64,000 bases of DNA from Paenibacillus sp. JJ-223 (GTDB taxonomy: Bacteria; Bacillota; Bacilli; Paenibacillales; Paenibacillaceae), in the NCBI RefSeq assembly GCF_927798175.1, contig NZ_CAKMMP010000002.1:434001-498000 (forward strand), in the 5' to 3' direction. Of the stretch, positions 53,054 through 63,632 are shown piece by piece. The notes below the pieces were generated by a model that worked only from the letters and a program-made list of their open reading frames with translations, did no database searches and had not been told where the DNA came from. Position numbers and translations under genes: made by a program. The first letter of the stretch is position 1, and each line of letters starts with the position of its first letter.

Positions 53054-54568
53054 TTACCCGTTCATCACCGAACTGGAGCCCCTCTTCTCTGCCAGGCCTA
53101 GGGCTTTGGCGGTCGAAGCATGAATTCTGTTGAGCAATTCCACGTTCTCCACCAATGACTGGCCGTAGGAAGGGATCATCTCTTTGATCTTAGGCTCCCA
53201 TGCGCTTATATGCTGCGGGAAGCAGCGCTGAAGGATTTCCAACATGACATGCACAGCAGTGGATGCCCCCGGAGAAGCCCCCAGCAAGGCAGCGATCGAA
53301 CCATCCGACGCAGTCACTACTTCCGTACCGAATTGAAGCGTGCCTTTGCCGCCTTGAGCGGTATCCTTGATTACCTGCACGCGCTGGCCGGCAACGACCA
53401 AATCCCAGTCCTCGCTTTTGGCATCCGGTACAAAGTCACGCAATTCTTCCATGCGCTGCTCTTTGGACAGCATCAGCTGCTGGATCAGATACTTCGTCAG
53501 CGAAATCTCCTTCACGCCGGCTGCCAGCATGGTCAACAGGTTATGCAGTTTCACCGAGGTGATCAGGTCAGTCATTGAACCGGTCTTCAGGAACTTCGGC
53601 GAGAAACCTGCAAACGGCCCGAACAACAACGACTTTTGGTTATCGATGTAGCGGGTGTCCAGATGCGGCACCGACATTGGCGGGGCACCTACCGAGGCTT
53701 TGCCATATACCTTGGCATGGTGCTGCTCGACGACCTTCGGGTTTTTGCAAGCCATGAAAATACCGCTTACCGGAAATCCACCGATGTGTTTGCCTTCCGG
53801 AATACCCGACTTCTGCAGCAAATGCAAGCTGCCTCCGCCCGCTCCGATAAAGACGAACTTGGCCCTGTGGCGCTCGGTCGCCCCGCTCTTGAGGTTTTTC
53901 ACCGTCAATTCCCATAAGCCATCGCTCGTACGTTTCATGTTTTTGACGCTATGCTGATAGTGGATACCCACATTGCTTTTCTTCAATTGTTCCATCAGCA
54001 TACGCGTTAAAGCACCAAAGTTAACGTCCGTACCCGAGTCAATTTTGGTCGCTGCAATCGGCTCGTTTCCGGTACGCCCTTTCATCATCAGAGGAATCCA
54101 TTGCTTCAGCTTCGCCGGATCGTCCGAAAACTCCATGCCTTTGAACAAAGGATGGTTCGACAAGGCTTCATAACGTCTTTTCAGAAACTGGACGTTCTGC
54201 TCGCCATGCACGTAACTCAAGTGGGGAAGCGGCATGATGAAATCCTGCGGATTTCGAATCAGGCGGCTGTTGACGAGATAAGCCCAAAATTGCCGTGAAA
54301 TCTGGAATTGTTCGTTAACCTTAATGGCTTTGCTTATATCTACGGAACCGTCCGGCCGTTCGACGGTATAATTGAGTTCACATAGCGCAGCATGCCCTGT
54401 TCCGGCGTTATTCCATTCGTTGGAGCTTTCTTCTCCCGCAGTGGCGAGCTTTTCAAATACCTTTATCTTCCAGTCGGGTTCCAATTCTTTCAGCAAGGTT
54501 CCCAATGTTGCACTCATAATTCCGGCACCAATCAAGATCACATCTGTACTCGTTTGTCCGTGGCTCAT
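53054..54568 (-). CDS. mqo: Malate:quinone oxidoreductase
   Basis: 504 residues, usual length. FAD-binding [11 protein letters not shown] (12-22), [21 protein letters not shown], and the family blocks [58 protein letters not shown] and [17 protein letters not shown]. It oxidises malate to oxaloacetate and passes electrons to menaquinone at the membrane, in place of or beside NAD-malate dehydrogenase. A cre-like box lies 38 bp upstream. Confidence 0.95.
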   Translation of the reverse strand: MSHGQTSTDVILIGAGIMSATLGTLLKELEPDWKIKVFEKLATAGEESSNEWNNAGTGHAALCELNYTVERPDGSVDISKAIKVNEQFQISRQFWAYLVNSRLIRNPQDFIMPLPHLSYVHGEQNVQFLKRRYEALSNHPLFKGMEFSDDPAKLKQWIPLMMKGRTGNEPIAATKIDSGTDVNFGALTRMLMEQLKKSNVGIHYQHSVKNMKRTSDGLWELTVKNLKSGATERHRAKFVFIGAGGGSLHLLQKSGIPEGKHIGGFPVSGIFMACKNPKVVEQHHAKVYGKASVGAPPMSVPHLDTRYIDNQKSLLFGPFAGFSPKFLKTGSMTDLITSVKLHNLLTMLAAGVKEISLTKYLIQQLMLSKEQRMEELRDFVPDAKSEDWDLVVAGQRVQVIKDTAQGGKGTLQFGTEVVTASDGSIAALLGASPGASTAVHVMLEILQRCFPQHISAWEPKIKEMIPSYGQSLVENVELLNRIHASTAKALGLAEKRGSSSVMNG

Positions 54569-54606
54569 TATTAACCGTCCTTATACCCTAAGATTTGCCG
54601 AAAGGA

Positions 54607-54620
54607 TGTAAGCGCTGTCG
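54607..54620. promoter_or_regulatory. cre-like CcpA box upstream of mqo
   Basis: TGTAAGCGCTGTCG matches TGWAANCGNTNWCA except for the last base, with the AGCGCT palindrome at its centre. Position fits repression of mqo by CcpA. Confidence 0.5.
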
Positions 54621-54823
54621 ATATGGCATTGAAGCAAGCCGGTCTGTGGAGCTGGCTCACACCTTTTCTGTATAAATAATGTTCTACACATAGTGTATCA
54701 ATATTATGGATAGAGTTAAATATGTAATTTGAAGATATTTGCTCTAATAGTTAGTATACTCTAATTTGTTCCCCTCCGCTAACCCGCTTATATCCCTGAA
54801 AGATTTCTTTTTTCAAGTGAAGC

Positions 54824-55189
54824 TTACTCATCAGCAATCCATACAGATTCGTTTGATTCCCAGGAGTTGGACAATATATTACAAAGCTCTACAAGTAAGT
54901 CCTTGGCCTCCGCATTCAAATGCTCGGTTTTTATTTCTTGTAGCTGTTTTAATACGATTTGTATATTTGGAATCTTCCATGGTTTTCCCCACCAAGGCTC
55001 TTCAACATGGTAATAATATGCCAAACCTGTCCACCCGTCTTGCTCCGGCTGTATTCCCCCCATTATTTCGTCAAAATAACCATCCCATATTCTTATTACA
55101 TACTTATCTCCATTTGAGAAGTGCCTTATAAACTGTATTTCTCCTTCGCCCTCATAACCTTCATAATATTTACTGTTTATTATTTCCAT
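54824..55189 (-). CDS. Small acidic protein, probable immunity protein
   Basis: 121 residues with RBS AAGGAG. Acidic and aromatic-rich (YYEGYEGEGEIQFIRHF, WTGLAYYYHVEEPWWG). No family could be named, but size, acidity and position as last gene behind an Imm7-type gene with 15 bp spacing suggest an immunity protein or an associated factor. Confidence 0.6.
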   Translation of the reverse strand: MEIINSKYYEGYEGEGEIQFIRHFSNGDKYVIRIWDGYFDEIMGGIQPEQDGWTGLAYYYHVEEPWWGKPWKIPNIQIVLKQLQEIKTEHLNAEAKDLLVELCNILSNSWESNESVWIADE

Positions 55190-55204
55190 AGTCCTATCTC
55201 CTTG

Positions 55205-55627
55205 TTACGGGTATGATTCTGAAAGACATTCTGGGTCCGGGTCTTCTAACTTCGGTATAAACGGCGATAGAAACGGATCATCATGCCCCCTTACTTCTCC
55301 TCGAATTAGTGTATACACCTTAAATATATTAAATGACTCAACGTCATCACTATCCCTTATGTACAAAATTCCGTATGAACCCGGAGCCACATCTCCAATC
55401 TTCTTGAATACATTGATCGGATCAACTCTTTCCGAAGGCTTATGATTATCTAGCCCAGCGATCCAAACTTGGAAATCCCCGTTTACTGCCCTAATATCCA
55501 ACACGCCGCTAGTCCAATTCATTTCATGAATGTAATCTTGTATTTCTTGAACAATCGGGGCTTCATCCATATCATTATCAAAAGAAGCACTCGCTCGAAT
55601 TGTCGCCCAACCATGGTACTCATACAT
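55205..55627 (-). CDS. Imm7-family immunity protein
   Basis: 140 residues, RBS GGAAGGGTG. The pattern YEYHGWATIRAS, YIHEMNWTSGVLDIRAVNGDFQVWIAGLDNH, APGSYGILYIRDSDD, and DDPFLSPFIPKLEDPDPEC matches immunity protein 7, which protects against polymorphic toxins (often nuclease type). The toxin gene is not present in the window. It lies between two other small genes on the same strand. Confidence 0.85.
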   Translation of the reverse strand: MYEYHGWATIRASASFDNDMDEAPIVQEIQDYIHEMNWTSGVLDIRAVNGDFQVWIAGLDNHKPSERVDPINVFKKIGDVAPGSYGILYIRDSDDVESFNIFKVYTLIRGEVRGHDDPFLSPFIPKLEDPDPECLSESYP

Positions 55628-55665
55628 CGCATTTTCACCCTTCCACGCTTGTAGATGCTTACTAT

Positions 55666-56121
55666 TTAACTCTCAATCATATCGATCGCTACGATTGTTT
55701 CGTTTATCCAATCTTCGAATAGTTCCGCATGTCCTTGATCCATGACGCCTCGGTGTCTTTTATATTGAACATTTCTCTTGGCCCACACAAGAATTATTCT
55801 CATGTATTCTACTGTATCAATAGTACACGTAGAATCTTCCACGCCTTCTTCAGCGAATATGTCTTCAAAGGTAGTGTACTTCGCATCAGAATGGATTAGG
55901 TTCACATTGCCACCGCCGCCATGAAAGGTTGCTTTCCCGGTAAACAGCTCGAGTAACCCTCTGATCTCTTCCTGAATAGCAGCAAAATCTCCAAAGATAT
56001 CAGTCCCTAGCGAATTAGTGATCAGATAACCATTTTTTAATGACTTATCCAAACTAAAATCGAGTATCACTTCGTTGAAATGCTCATTATATTCAATACT
56101 GTATATATATCTAATATTCAT
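55666..56121 (-). CDS. Small acidic protein, probable immunity protein
   Basis: 151 residues from the ATG 2 nt after GGGGGGAG. Acidic, alpha/beta: IRYIYSIEYNEHFNEVILDF, GTDIFGDFAAIQEEIRGLL, GNVNLIHSDAKYTTFEDIF, CTIDTVEYMRIILVWAK. The look is that of Bacillus small immunity-type proteins of the YxiD/Ywq neighbourhood, but the family cannot be named with certainty. It heads the three-gene set. Confidence 0.6.
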   Translation of the reverse strand: MNIRYIYSIEYNEHFNEVILDFSLDKSLKNGYLITNSLGTDIFGDFAAIQEEIRGLLELFTGKATFHGGGGNVNLIHSDAKYTTFEDIFAEEGVEDSTCTIDTVEYMRIILVWAKRNVQYKRHRGVMDQGHAELFEDWINETIVAIDMIES

Positions 56122-56497
56122 ACTCCCCCCAAAACCAAAACTCACCCTTTTAGTGCTTGTATTTTATAAAATAAAAAGTAAAACACGGGTAACTGACGCA
56201 TCTCTAACTCTCGAATATTGGGCGCAATCTTTAGAATGCATAAGCTGCTGACCCTAATGGTATATCTGAGCGCTTTATTGATTCACCTAGACGTATGCCT
56301 CCTATTTTTTTGTCAGTTGGTGAGCTAGTGAGATGGGTAAGGCTCCTGAGACCATCCCGTCTTGTCACAAGCATATTCTGATACAACGAAAAATACAGGC
56401 CAATTCTTTGACGAATGGCCTGTAAATAACAAAATAATGCTTTCATCACAGCGGCTTTATCACCATAGACCACAGTCCCGTCGGCAGCCTTCACTTC
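56122..56497 (-). other. Intergenic region before the immunity cluster
   Basis: About 375 bp. Contains a hairpin ACAGGCCAT / AT-GGCCTGT at 56394-56424 that may terminate the diguanylate cyclase transcript, and an open frame of 87 codons (56231-56494) with no good RBS that is not called. Confidence 0.4.
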
Positions 56498-58225
56498 TCA
56501 AGAGACTTCCGTCTCAGACGAACCATCTCCCGCTGCAATCCATTTCAATTCCGCAAATTCAACTCGATTTCGTCCGTTATGCTTGGCTTGGTACAAGGCT
56601 TTGTCCACGGCGGCGAACAATTGAACCAAAAATCCTTCCGGACTGTCAGGCACTTGAACGGTTTGGAAATCCTCCACCGATAAAATTCCCATACTCACTG
56701 TTATGGAAACCGGTTCCTCGTCCTCCCCCAGTGCCATAGGATTTCTTTCCACCGATAATCTCACGCGTTCCGCGACCTGTTTGGCCAAATTGCTGCCTGC
56801 ATGCGGAAGATAGATCATAAATTCCTCCCCGCCGTACCGGGCCAGAATATCGGTGCTGCGGATGGACTGTTTGACGATGAGCGCCATGCGATGGAGAACT
56901 TCGTCGCCGATGACGTGCCCGTGCTTATCATTAATCCCTTTGAAGAAATCAATATCAAAGAGAATCATTGAAAACGGGATTCTGTACTGCATGTTAGTGA
57001 TCACTTCATGCGTCAACTGCTGGGTCAAGTAACGGCGATTATAACTGTCCGTCAAACTGTCCGTAACGACCAGTTCTTCCAGCTTCTGATTAGCTTTGGA
57101 CAACTCGCTGCTAATGCGGTCCAATGAATGGTTTCGTTCTTGAAGCACTATGTTCTGTCGATTCAATTCTTCAACGAGATAACGCTCCTGCGAAACATCC
57201 TGAAACGTAAGGATATGTCCGATAGGGACAAGGCGCGAATCAACGATTGGCGAGGATTGCAAAATAAACCGGCGAACAAAGTCCCTCTCCACGATGATTT
57301 CGATCTGGGACAAAATGTTTTCTTTTCGTTTGTAATGTTCCGCAAACTCGCGGACCTTGCCCTCCGCCCGCACGGATTCCAAAAACGCATCCAAATCAAA
57401 CGTATCGCCCACGTTCATATCCATGAATGACCGCAGTGCCTTGTTGACTTCAACAATGGTTTCGTTCTCGTCCAATACAAGAATTCCATGGGGAATGGTG
57501 TTAATGACATCCTCGTGCGCAATGGAGACGAGATCAAACACATTGTATTTTTTAATGACATAGACAAAGAACAACCCGGACAGAAAGATGCCCAATGAGG
57601 TCAGTCCCGGAATAATCGGCAGCCATGGTCTGAATACGACGTTAAGCAGGGCATCCAAACCGGCGAAAGAAGCCAGCACGAAGAGACCCCACAATGTGAA
57701 AACGACCTGCTTCTTGATCGCAGGCAGCGTCCGGGAAGAACGAAGCGCTCCGAACAAGACGGAGAGGGATGCCAGAAAGTAGCTCACGAGAATTGCAAGG
57801 ATCACCCAAAACCATGGGCCGTAGGAACGTTCTGCATATCCGCCGCCCAGCGGCGTCACGAACCAGTTCCACGGATTCAGCACGACGCCTGTAGCTCCAA
57901 TGACCGCAGGGACGAACAAAAAGACGGTTTTCCTTTTCCTATTCCTTAATCGATCTGTTTCGCCTGTCAGGAAATAGGTTAGCAACAACCACCCGCTTCC
58001 GAGGAGCGATACGGCAACAAAGGAAAGCGTCACGTAAAACCATTGCAAGCTGAGATTGCCCGTCAGGTCAATGGCAAACTGGCAGAACGGCCAGATCATC
58101 ATCAAACCGTGAAAAAGAAAGTACACCTTATGTAAGTTCGTAATTCTAACGGTAACAAAAACATAGACATATAACGCAAACAAGAGGACGAATAGAAAGA
58201 GATCATACCACGCTGATGGGCTCAC
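56498..58225 (-). CDS. Membrane diguanylate cyclase (7TM-PAS-GGDEF)
   Basis: 575 residues from a GTG 6 nt after AAAGGAGA; the frame extends to 58252 without an RBS. Seven or eight membrane helices (about 5-215) of the HisKA_7TM type, a PAS domain (about 225-340; GILVLDENETIVEVNKAL, GHILTFQDVSQERY), a coiled coil, and a GGDEF domain (about 395-560). The catalytic motif is GGEEF, active in known enzymes, and an RSTD (RxxD) inhibitory site lies five residues upstream, so the enzyme should make c-di-GMP and be feedback-inhibited. It lies 3.7 kb from the two c-di-GMP riboswitches. Confidence 0.93.
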   Translation of the reverse strand: MSPSAWYDLFLFVLLFALYVYVFVTVRITNLHKVYFLFHGLMMIWPFCQFAIDLTGNLSLQWFYVTLSFVAVSLLGSGWLLLTYFLTGETDRLRNRKRKTVFLFVPAVIGATGVVLNPWNWFVTPLGGGYAERSYGPWFWVILAILVSYFLASLSVLFGALRSSRTLPAIKKQVVFTLWGLFVLASFAGLDALLNVVFRPWLPIIPGLTSLGIFLSGLFFVYVIKKYNVFDLVSIAHEDVINTIPHGILVLDENETIVEVNKALRSFMDMNVGDTFDLDAFLESVRAEGKVREFAEHYKRKENILSQIEIIVERDFVRRFILQSSPIVDSRLVPIGHILTFQDVSQERYLVEELNRQNIVLQERNHSLDRISSELSKANQKLEELVVTDSLTDSYNRRYLTQQLTHEVITNMQYRIPFSMILFDIDFFKGINDKHGHVIGDEVLHRMALIVKQSIRSTDILARYGGEEFMIYLPHAGSNLAKQVAERVRLSVERNPMALGEDEEPVSITVSMGILSVEDFQTVQVPDSPEGFLVQLFAAVDKALYQAKHNGRNRVEFAELKWIAAGDGSSETEVS

Positions 58226-58524
58226 AAATCTTCTCCTTTGTCGATTCAACAACTACGATATCATGGAACAGTATACTCCTTGAATCTGAAATGAACCTTT
58301 AATAAGACTTCAATAGCCTTCAGAAAGGGATTGCCTCACAGTTGTTATTGGTTAATTAAACCACATCTTATCACACCGCAAAGGGACTGAGTAGCCCACA
58401 CAATGGCAGTCCAGCCAACCTCTGAGCATTTCTGAAATCAATTCCGTGAAGTTTTGACGACTTTTGAACGTTTCAAACCAGGCTTGGCACACCCGGAGGA
58501 AATTCCGCGATTCATGGTCCTCCG

Positions 58525-59307
58525 TTACCGCGTATGGTCGTACAAATCGTCTTTCAGCGGTTCATTATCCGAGAACAGATCGGGATTTTCCCGCAGCATC
58601 CCTGTGATCACCTCTGCTACTTTTGCAGCATTACAAACCCTCACCACCGCATCGCCAAGTTTCCCCTTGTACATCGCCCCTTCTCGCTCCAGCACCTCGT
58701 CCACCTTCCAAAAGTGCTCGGACCAGGACAATCCGCAATGTCTGCGTGAAGGTACCCGTATCTTCGTTCCATCGGGCAGAACGGTGCATAACGGTTCATG
58801 TCCGTCCGTCAACCGGCCTGGGATGTCCACCCACTCCTCAACGCCATGGATAAACGTATTCCGTTTCAGATCTACGCCCACCAAAATAATGGTCGCTTGC
58901 CGATCCAGCAGTTTGCCCCATGCCGAACCTCTCGCACAAGGCGTGTCGAACAGATGATCATCTTTCGTAAACGCTTCTGCATCCCGACCGAGAGCGGCTA
59001 CCGAGTGCGTCGGATGCCATGAACGAACCACGCCAGGGCGTTTGCGGAAAAGCTCTGGCAAAATGCCGACGCAGCATGGCGATGATTCCACGTGGAACAT
59101 TGGGTTGCTCGCATTGATCGTGGACCACGTATGCGTGGGCAAAACGAGCAGTCCCTCTTTCATGTATTCGGTTAACGCATCAAGTACCGTGTCGGCTCCG
59201 CCCTCGACTTCACCTATGCTTTTCATGGAAGAATGCATGAGCAACGTGCCCTTGCCGTCGATGCCGAGCTGTTGGAGCTGCTGAAGCAAGCTTGCTTGAG
59301 TATGCAT
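58525..59307 (-). CDS. AAC(3)-family N-acetyltransferase (YokD-like)
   Basis: 260 residues; ATG giving MHTQASLL is chosen (AAGGAGG 11 nt upstream). Antibiotic_NAT fold: LLMHSSMKSIGEVEGGADTVLDAL, LVLPTHTWS, RSWHPTHSVAALG (acetyl-CoA/aminoglycoside site His) and ATIILVGVDLKRNTFIHGVEE. The family includes aminoglycoside 3-N-acetyltransferases and chromosomal relatives such as YokD with other or unknown substrates. Clinical resistance is not implied. The 270 bp on the 3' side of the diguanylate cyclase promoter hold nothing recognised. Confidence 0.88.
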   Translation of the reverse strand: MHTQASLLQQLQQLGIDGKGTLLMHSSMKSIGEVEGGADTVLDALTEYMKEGLLVLPTHTWSTINASNPMFHVESSPCCVGILPELFRKRPGVVRSWHPTHSVAALGRDAEAFTKDDHLFDTPCARGSAWGKLLDRQATIILVGVDLKRNTFIHGVEEWVDIPGRLTDGHEPLCTVLPDGTKIRVPSRRHCGLSWSEHFWKVDEVLEREGAMYKGKLGDAVVRVCNAAKVAEVITGMLRENPDLFSDNEPLKDDLYDHTR

Positions 59308-59396
59308 AACTATCAATACCTCCTTTTAAGTATTATAAAAGAAAACCGTTGACCGTTGTACAATGGAAGGATAAATTATCCAACCACATAAGAAAG

Positions 59397-59418
59397 GGCC
59401 GGAGGGTTGCCTCCGGCC
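59397..59418 (-). terminator. Terminator of the ara operon
   Basis: GGCCGGAGG / CCTCCGGCC, 9-bp GC stem with a 4-nt loop, followed on the minus strand by CTTTCTT, 37 bp past the araA stop. Confidence 0.7.
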
Positions 59419-59455
59419 GCTTCATAAGAAATCGTATGCGTGAATGATGGCCAAA

Positions 59456-60880
59456 TTACTTAATGACCACGTACTCCAAATTAACCAGTTTGGCATAGGT
59501 CACGATTTGATCTGTCGTCAAATTCAGGGATACCACGGTATGATGACCGCCGCCATTTTCGATCCAGGCTTTGACCCCATCCTGGAAGTTCGGCTTCACG
59601 TTCCAAAGCACGCGGGCCACCGGCAGTTTTGGAGCCGGAACCGTCGGTTCGAAGGCAGAGACTTCGTTAATCAACAATTTGTAGTGTGTCCCGAAGTCAG
59701 CCATGGAAACAACTACGCCTTCGCCGGCTTTACCGTCAAATACGAGACGTGCCGGATCTTCGCGATCGCCAATCCCAAGTGGGGACACGATGATTTTTGG
59801 CTTGTTGCTCGCCAGCGTCGGATCAACTTCAAGCATGTGGGATTGCAGAATCGCTTCCTGACCTGCTGCCATCTCGTAGGTGTAGTCTTCCATGAAACCG
59901 GTGTTTTCGTTATGAGCCATCACTTTCAGCAAACGGTCAAGCGCAGCCGTTTTCCAGTCGCCTTCGCCGGCGAATCCATAGCCTTGGGCCATCAAACGTT
60001 GAACGGCCAGACCCGGCAGCTGCTTCATGCCGTGCAGGTCTTCGAAGTTTGTCGTGAAAGCGGTGTATCCGCCATCATCCAAGAAACGTTTGATCGCGAT
60101 CTCGTAGCTCGCTTGCACGCGCACGCTGGCTTCCCAATCTTCTTTACTGTACGTGCCGTAGTCGAATTCATACAGCTCTGCATACTCGCTCATCAGATCG
60201 TCGATCTCTTGCTCGGTCACAGCATTCACGTACTGCACGAGGTCGCCGATGCCGAAGTAGTCCACGGTCCAGCCGAACTGGATTTGGGCCTCCACTTTGT
60301 CGCCTTCCGTAACGCCCACGTTGCGCATGTTGTCGCCGAACCGAGCCACTTTAATGTTGAAGCTTTCGTTATAAGCAACGGCTACGTCCATCCAATCCGC
60401 GACTTGCTTCTGCACTTCAGGACGCTCCCAGTAGCCAACGACGATTTTATTTTGTTTTTTCAGGCGGGCATTGATGAACCCATACTCGCGGTCGCCATGC
60501 GCCGCTTGGTTCAAGTTCATGAAGTCCATGTCGATCGTCGCCCAAGGGATGCTCTCATTGAATTGGGTTGCCAGATGGAGCAGCGGCTTTTGCAGCAATT
60601 TCGTGCCGCGGATCCACATTTTCGCCGGGGAGAACGTATGCATCCACGTGATTACGCCCGCCACCTCGTCGCGATAGTTGACTTCCTTCATGATGCTTGT
60701 GATTTTGTCCGCGCTGACGGCCAGATCCTGCAATACGAGCGGGTATGGCAGAACGCCGCTTGCGTTCAGGGCATCCGCGATTTTTTGTGCATTCGCTTTA
60801 ACCTCGCCCAGCGCCTCATCCCCGTACAGATGCTGCGAACCTACAACGAACCAAAATTCTTTAGCTGCTGTTGCTGTCAT
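59456..60880 (-). CDS. araA: L-arabinose isomerase
   Basis: 474 residues from the ATG giving [11 protein letters not shown] (AGAGG upstream). Recognisable along its length: [130 protein letters not shown]. Manganese ligands lie in the GxGEGD and H regions. Converts L-arabinose to L-ribulose. Last gene of araB-araD-araA. Confidence 0.97.
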   Translation of the reverse strand: MTATAAKEFWFVVGSQHLYGDEALGEVKANAQKIADALNASGVLPYPLVLQDLAVSADKITSIMKEVNYRDEVAGVITWMHTFSPAKMWIRGTKLLQKPLLHLATQFNESIPWATIDMDFMNLNQAAHGDREYGFINARLKKQNKIVVGYWERPEVQKQVADWMDVAVAYNESFNIKVARFGDNMRNVGVTEGDKVEAQIQFGWTVDYFGIGDLVQYVNAVTEQEIDDLMSEYAELYEFDYGTYSKEDWEASVRVQASYEIAIKRFLDDGGYTAFTTNFEDLHGMKQLPGLAVQRLMAQGYGFAGEGDWKTAALDRLLKVMAHNENTGFMEDYTYEMAAGQEAILQSHMLEVDPTLASNKPKIIVSPLGIGDREDPARLVFDGKAGEGVVVSMADFGTHYKLLINEVSAFEPTVPAPKLPVARVLWNVKPNFQDGVKAWIENGGGHHTVVSLNLTTDQIVTYAKLVNLEYVVIK

Positions 60881-60946
60881 ATCGATCATCCTCTTTTCCA
60901 TGGTTTATGTTTTTCAAACATTGTTCCGCTTGTGCTGATGTCCGAT

Positions 60947-61642
60947 TTATTTCTGCCCGTAATAGGCGTCTTTGCCGTGTTTGCGCAAATAGTGTTTATC
61001 CAGGATGCCTTGCGGCAGCTCCTTCGCAAAGTTGTTCAATTGACGGGCGTACAGATTCATTTTGCACACTTCCTCCAGCACGACACTGTTCACGACCGCC
61101 GACTTGGCATCTTTGCCCCAAGTAAACGGTGCATGGCCATGAAGCAGTACCGCCGGGATCGCCATGACATCCAAACCGCGTTGCTCGAAAGTTTCAATGA
61201 TGACGCGGCCGGTTTCGGCTTCGTACCCGCGGTCGATTTCCTCCTGGTTCAAAAAGCGTGCGCAAGGCACGGGGCCATAGAACGTGTCTGCATGCGTCGT
61301 ACCCATCACCGGCACGTCCAGTCCGGCTTGCGCCCAGATCGTCGCCCATGTGGAGTGGGTGTGCACGATACCGCCGATCTCCGAGTAATGCTTATACAAT
61401 ACGGCATGCGTCGCCGTATCGGAGGAAGGTCTCATCTCGCCTTCCACCACGTTGCCGTCGAGATCGACAACGACCATGTCGCTTGGTTTCATTTTGTCAT
61501 AGCTGACGCCGCTCGGTTTGATGACGAACAGACCGCTTTCCCGATCGATCGCGCTGACATTGCCCCAAGTGAATTTGACGAGGCCGTGCTTCGGCAATTC
61601 CAGATTCGCCTCGTAGACTTCCTGTTTCAGTTGTTCCAACAT
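60947..61642 (-). CDS. araD: L-ribulose-5-phosphate 4-epimerase
   Basis: 231 residues, usual length. Class II aldolase-like fold: LVKFTWGNVSAIDRE, FVIKPSGVSYDKM, metal-binding HTHSTWATIWAQAG and THADTFYGPVPCAR, VLLHGHAPFTWGKDAKSAV. Converts L-ribulose-5-phosphate to D-xylulose-5-phosphate. Its ATG is one base after the araB stop. Confidence 0.97.
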   Translation of the reverse strand: MLEQLKQEVYEANLELPKHGLVKFTWGNVSAIDRESGLFVIKPSGVSYDKMKPSDMVVVDLDGNVVEGEMRPSSDTATHAVLYKHYSEIGGIVHTHSTWATIWAQAGLDVPVMGTTHADTFYGPVPCARFLNQEEIDRGYEAETGRVIIETFEQRGLDVMAIPAVLLHGHAPFTWGKDAKSAVVNSVVLEEVCKMNLYARQLNNFAKELPQGILDKHYLRKHGKDAYYGQK

Positions 61643-61643
61643 G

Positions 61644-63266
61644 TTAGTCCCTCCCGTTCTCTACCAGATGGTCGACGGCGGCCTGCTCGATGGCCAATCC
61701 CTTCCGGTAGCGCTCGATAAATGCTTCGAATCCTTTGACGTCGGATGCATCCGGCGCAACTTCCTCTCCAGCAACATCGCTGAACACTTTCTGCTCAAGG
61801 AAGACATCCAGGCTCTCTTCTTGATCCTTGTTGATCAGATAGGAAGCCAGGAGCGCCATGCCCCATGCTCCGCCTTCGCCTGCGGTGGACATGACCGATA
61901 CCGGCACGTTCATGGCCGCAGCCACGATGCGTTGTCCGACGACAGGCGTTTTAAACAGCCCGCCATGGGCCAAAATGCTATCAATGGCCACATTCTCGTT
62001 CTTCGTCAAAATGTCCATCCCGATCTTCAGCGCGCCAAAGGCGGTAAAGAGGTGCGTGCGCATAAAGTTCGCCAGGTTGAAGCGGCTTTCGGGCGAACGG
62101 ACGAACAACGGACGGCCTTTGTCGATGCCCGTGATGTTCTCGCCGGAATAGTACCCGTAACTCAACAAACCGCCGCCATCCGGCTCTGCTTCAAGCGCCT
62201 TGTTGAACAGGACGCTGAACAGCTTGCCGGTATCGGCTTCGAATCCCATCGCTTCCGAAAATTCGCGGAACAAGCCGATCCATGCGTTGATGTCGCTCGA
62301 GCAGTTGTTGGCATGCACCATGCCCACAGGGCTGCCGTCCGGCGTCGTGACCATATCGATCTCGGGATATACTTTGGACAGCTCCTTCTCCAATACGATC
62401 ATCGCAAATACGGACGTGCCGACCGAGATGTTACCCGTGCGCTTTCTCACGCTGTTCGTCGCAACCATGCCGGTTCCGGCATCGCCTTCCGGAGGACAGA
62501 GCGGAATGCCTGCCTGCAAATCCCCCGATGGATCGAGCAGCTTGGCGCCCTCCTCGGTCAAGTCGCCTGCACGTTCTCCGGCGAGATAAACTTTGGGAAG
62601 CAGATCCTCGACCTTCCATGGATATCCTTTGGCAGCAATCAGCTCGCTGAATTGCTTGATCATGGATGGATGATAGTCATGCGAGGCCTCGTCGATCGGG
62701 AAAATCCCCGAAGCATCGCCGATGCCGATCGCTTTGCTGCCCGTTAACAGCCAGTGGATGTATCCGGCAAGCGTGGTCAGGAAATCAATGCGAGGCACAT
62801 GTTCTTCCCCGTTCAGGATGGCTTGGTACAAGTGGGCAATGCTCCAGCGCTCTGGAATGTTGAACTGGAACAGCTCGGTCAACTCTTTCGCTGCGGCGCC
62901 GGTCGTGGCGTTCCGCCATGTCCGGAACGGTACCAGCAGCTCGCCTTTGTTATCGAACGCCATATATCCGTGCATCATGGCGGAAAATCCGATGGAACCT
63001 ACGGTCCGCAGGGCCACTCCATACTTTTGCTCGACCTCTTGCTTCATTTCGCGATAGGCCGTCTGCATGCCGGCGATGATATCTTCCTGGCTGTATGTCC
63101 AATATCCGTCTTTCAGGAGATTCTCCCATTCGTAGCTTCCGGACGCGACGGTTTCAAAACGCTCGTTGATCAACACGGCCTTGATCCGCGTAGATCCAAA
63201 TTCGATCCCAAGCGAAGTCGCTCCCTTGGCAATCGCTTCTTTCATGTCCAAATGACTCATGATCAC
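61644..63266 (-). CDS. araB: Ribulokinase, FGGY family
   Basis: 540 residues. N-terminal [17 protein letters not shown] phosphate-binding strand, [38 protein letters not shown] and the C-terminal [17 protein letters not shown] and [16 protein letters not shown]. Phosphorylates L-ribulose. First gene of the operon. A GTG at 63266 and an ATG at 63260 share one RBS (GAGGGG); either may be used. Confidence 0.93.
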   Translation of the reverse strand: MIMSHLDMKEAIAKGATSLGIEFGSTRIKAVLINERFETVASGSYEWENLLKDGYWTYSQEDIIAGMQTAYREMKQEVEQKYGVALRTVGSIGFSAMMHGYMAFDNKGELLVPFRTWRNATTGAAAKELTELFQFNIPERWSIAHLYQAILNGEEHVPRIDFLTTLAGYIHWLLTGSKAIGIGDASGIFPIDEASHDYHPSMIKQFSELIAAKGYPWKVEDLLPKVYLAGERAGDLTEEGAKLLDPSGDLQAGIPLCPPEGDAGTGMVATNSVRKRTGNISVGTSVFAMIVLEKELSKVYPEIDMVTTPDGSPVGMVHANNCSSDINAWIGLFREFSEAMGFEADTGKLFSVLFNKALEAEPDGGGLLSYGYYSGENITGIDKGRPLFVRSPESRFNLANFMRTHLFTAFGALKIGMDILTKNENVAIDSILAHGGLFKTPVVGQRIVAAAMNVPVSVMSTAGEGGAWGMALLASYLINKDQEESLDVFLEQKVFSDVAGEEVAPDASDVKGFEAFIERYRKGLAIEQAAVDHLVENGRD

Positions 63267-63439
63267 GCTTGTCCCCTCTCTGATCGCAAGTTTTAAATCC
63301 GAAGGATGGCATCGCTAAAAAAGCGCAAAAAATATATTGAATTCATGAATTCGTATCGAAAATAAGCGGCCTTTTACTCGAAGAACTTTTTCGTCCCCTT
63401 CAAGAAGGCGCTTTCTCCAACTGACAGCCTTAGTATATT

Positions 63440-63455
63440 TTTTGTACGTACATTT
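63440..63455. promoter_or_regulatory. AraR operator 1
   Basis: TTTTGTACGTACATTT, near-perfect palindrome with the GTACGTAC core and matching the B. subtilis AraR consensus ATTTGTACGTACAAAT. It lies on the araB side of the divergent region. Confidence 0.85.
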
Positions 63456-63632
63456 GTCAATAAAATATAATAGTTATACCTACATAGTCCGTGAAAATTG
63501 CCGCTATAGTGGACTATTCTTACATTTACCAGGCTATACTGTTAAGTACACATCCCTGTTTCACCCGCAAATTGTACGGTTCATTTCAAAAATATGTACC
63601 TTTCGTTCCCATCCCGCCGCAATCATGATAAA

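Noticed and set aside
56231-56494. 87-codon minus-strand frame after the diguanylate cyclase
   Set aside because: It contains the terminator-like hairpin and has no RBS; the product matches nothing I recognise.
58525-59307. Acquired aminoglycoside resistance gene
   Set aside because: The protein is a chromosomal-type AAC(3)-fold enzyme similar to YokD; no mobile element flanks it, so resistance function is not claimed.
59444-61720. 758-codon plus-strand frame opposite araA and araD
   Set aside because: araA and araD are unmistakable on the minus strand; the long antisense frame is a by-product of codon bias and has no RBS or recognisable domain.
63407-63420. Possible cre box upstream of araB
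   Set aside because: AGAAAGCGCCTTCT (minus strand) fits the CcpA consensus at only 11 of 14 positions; too weak to list.
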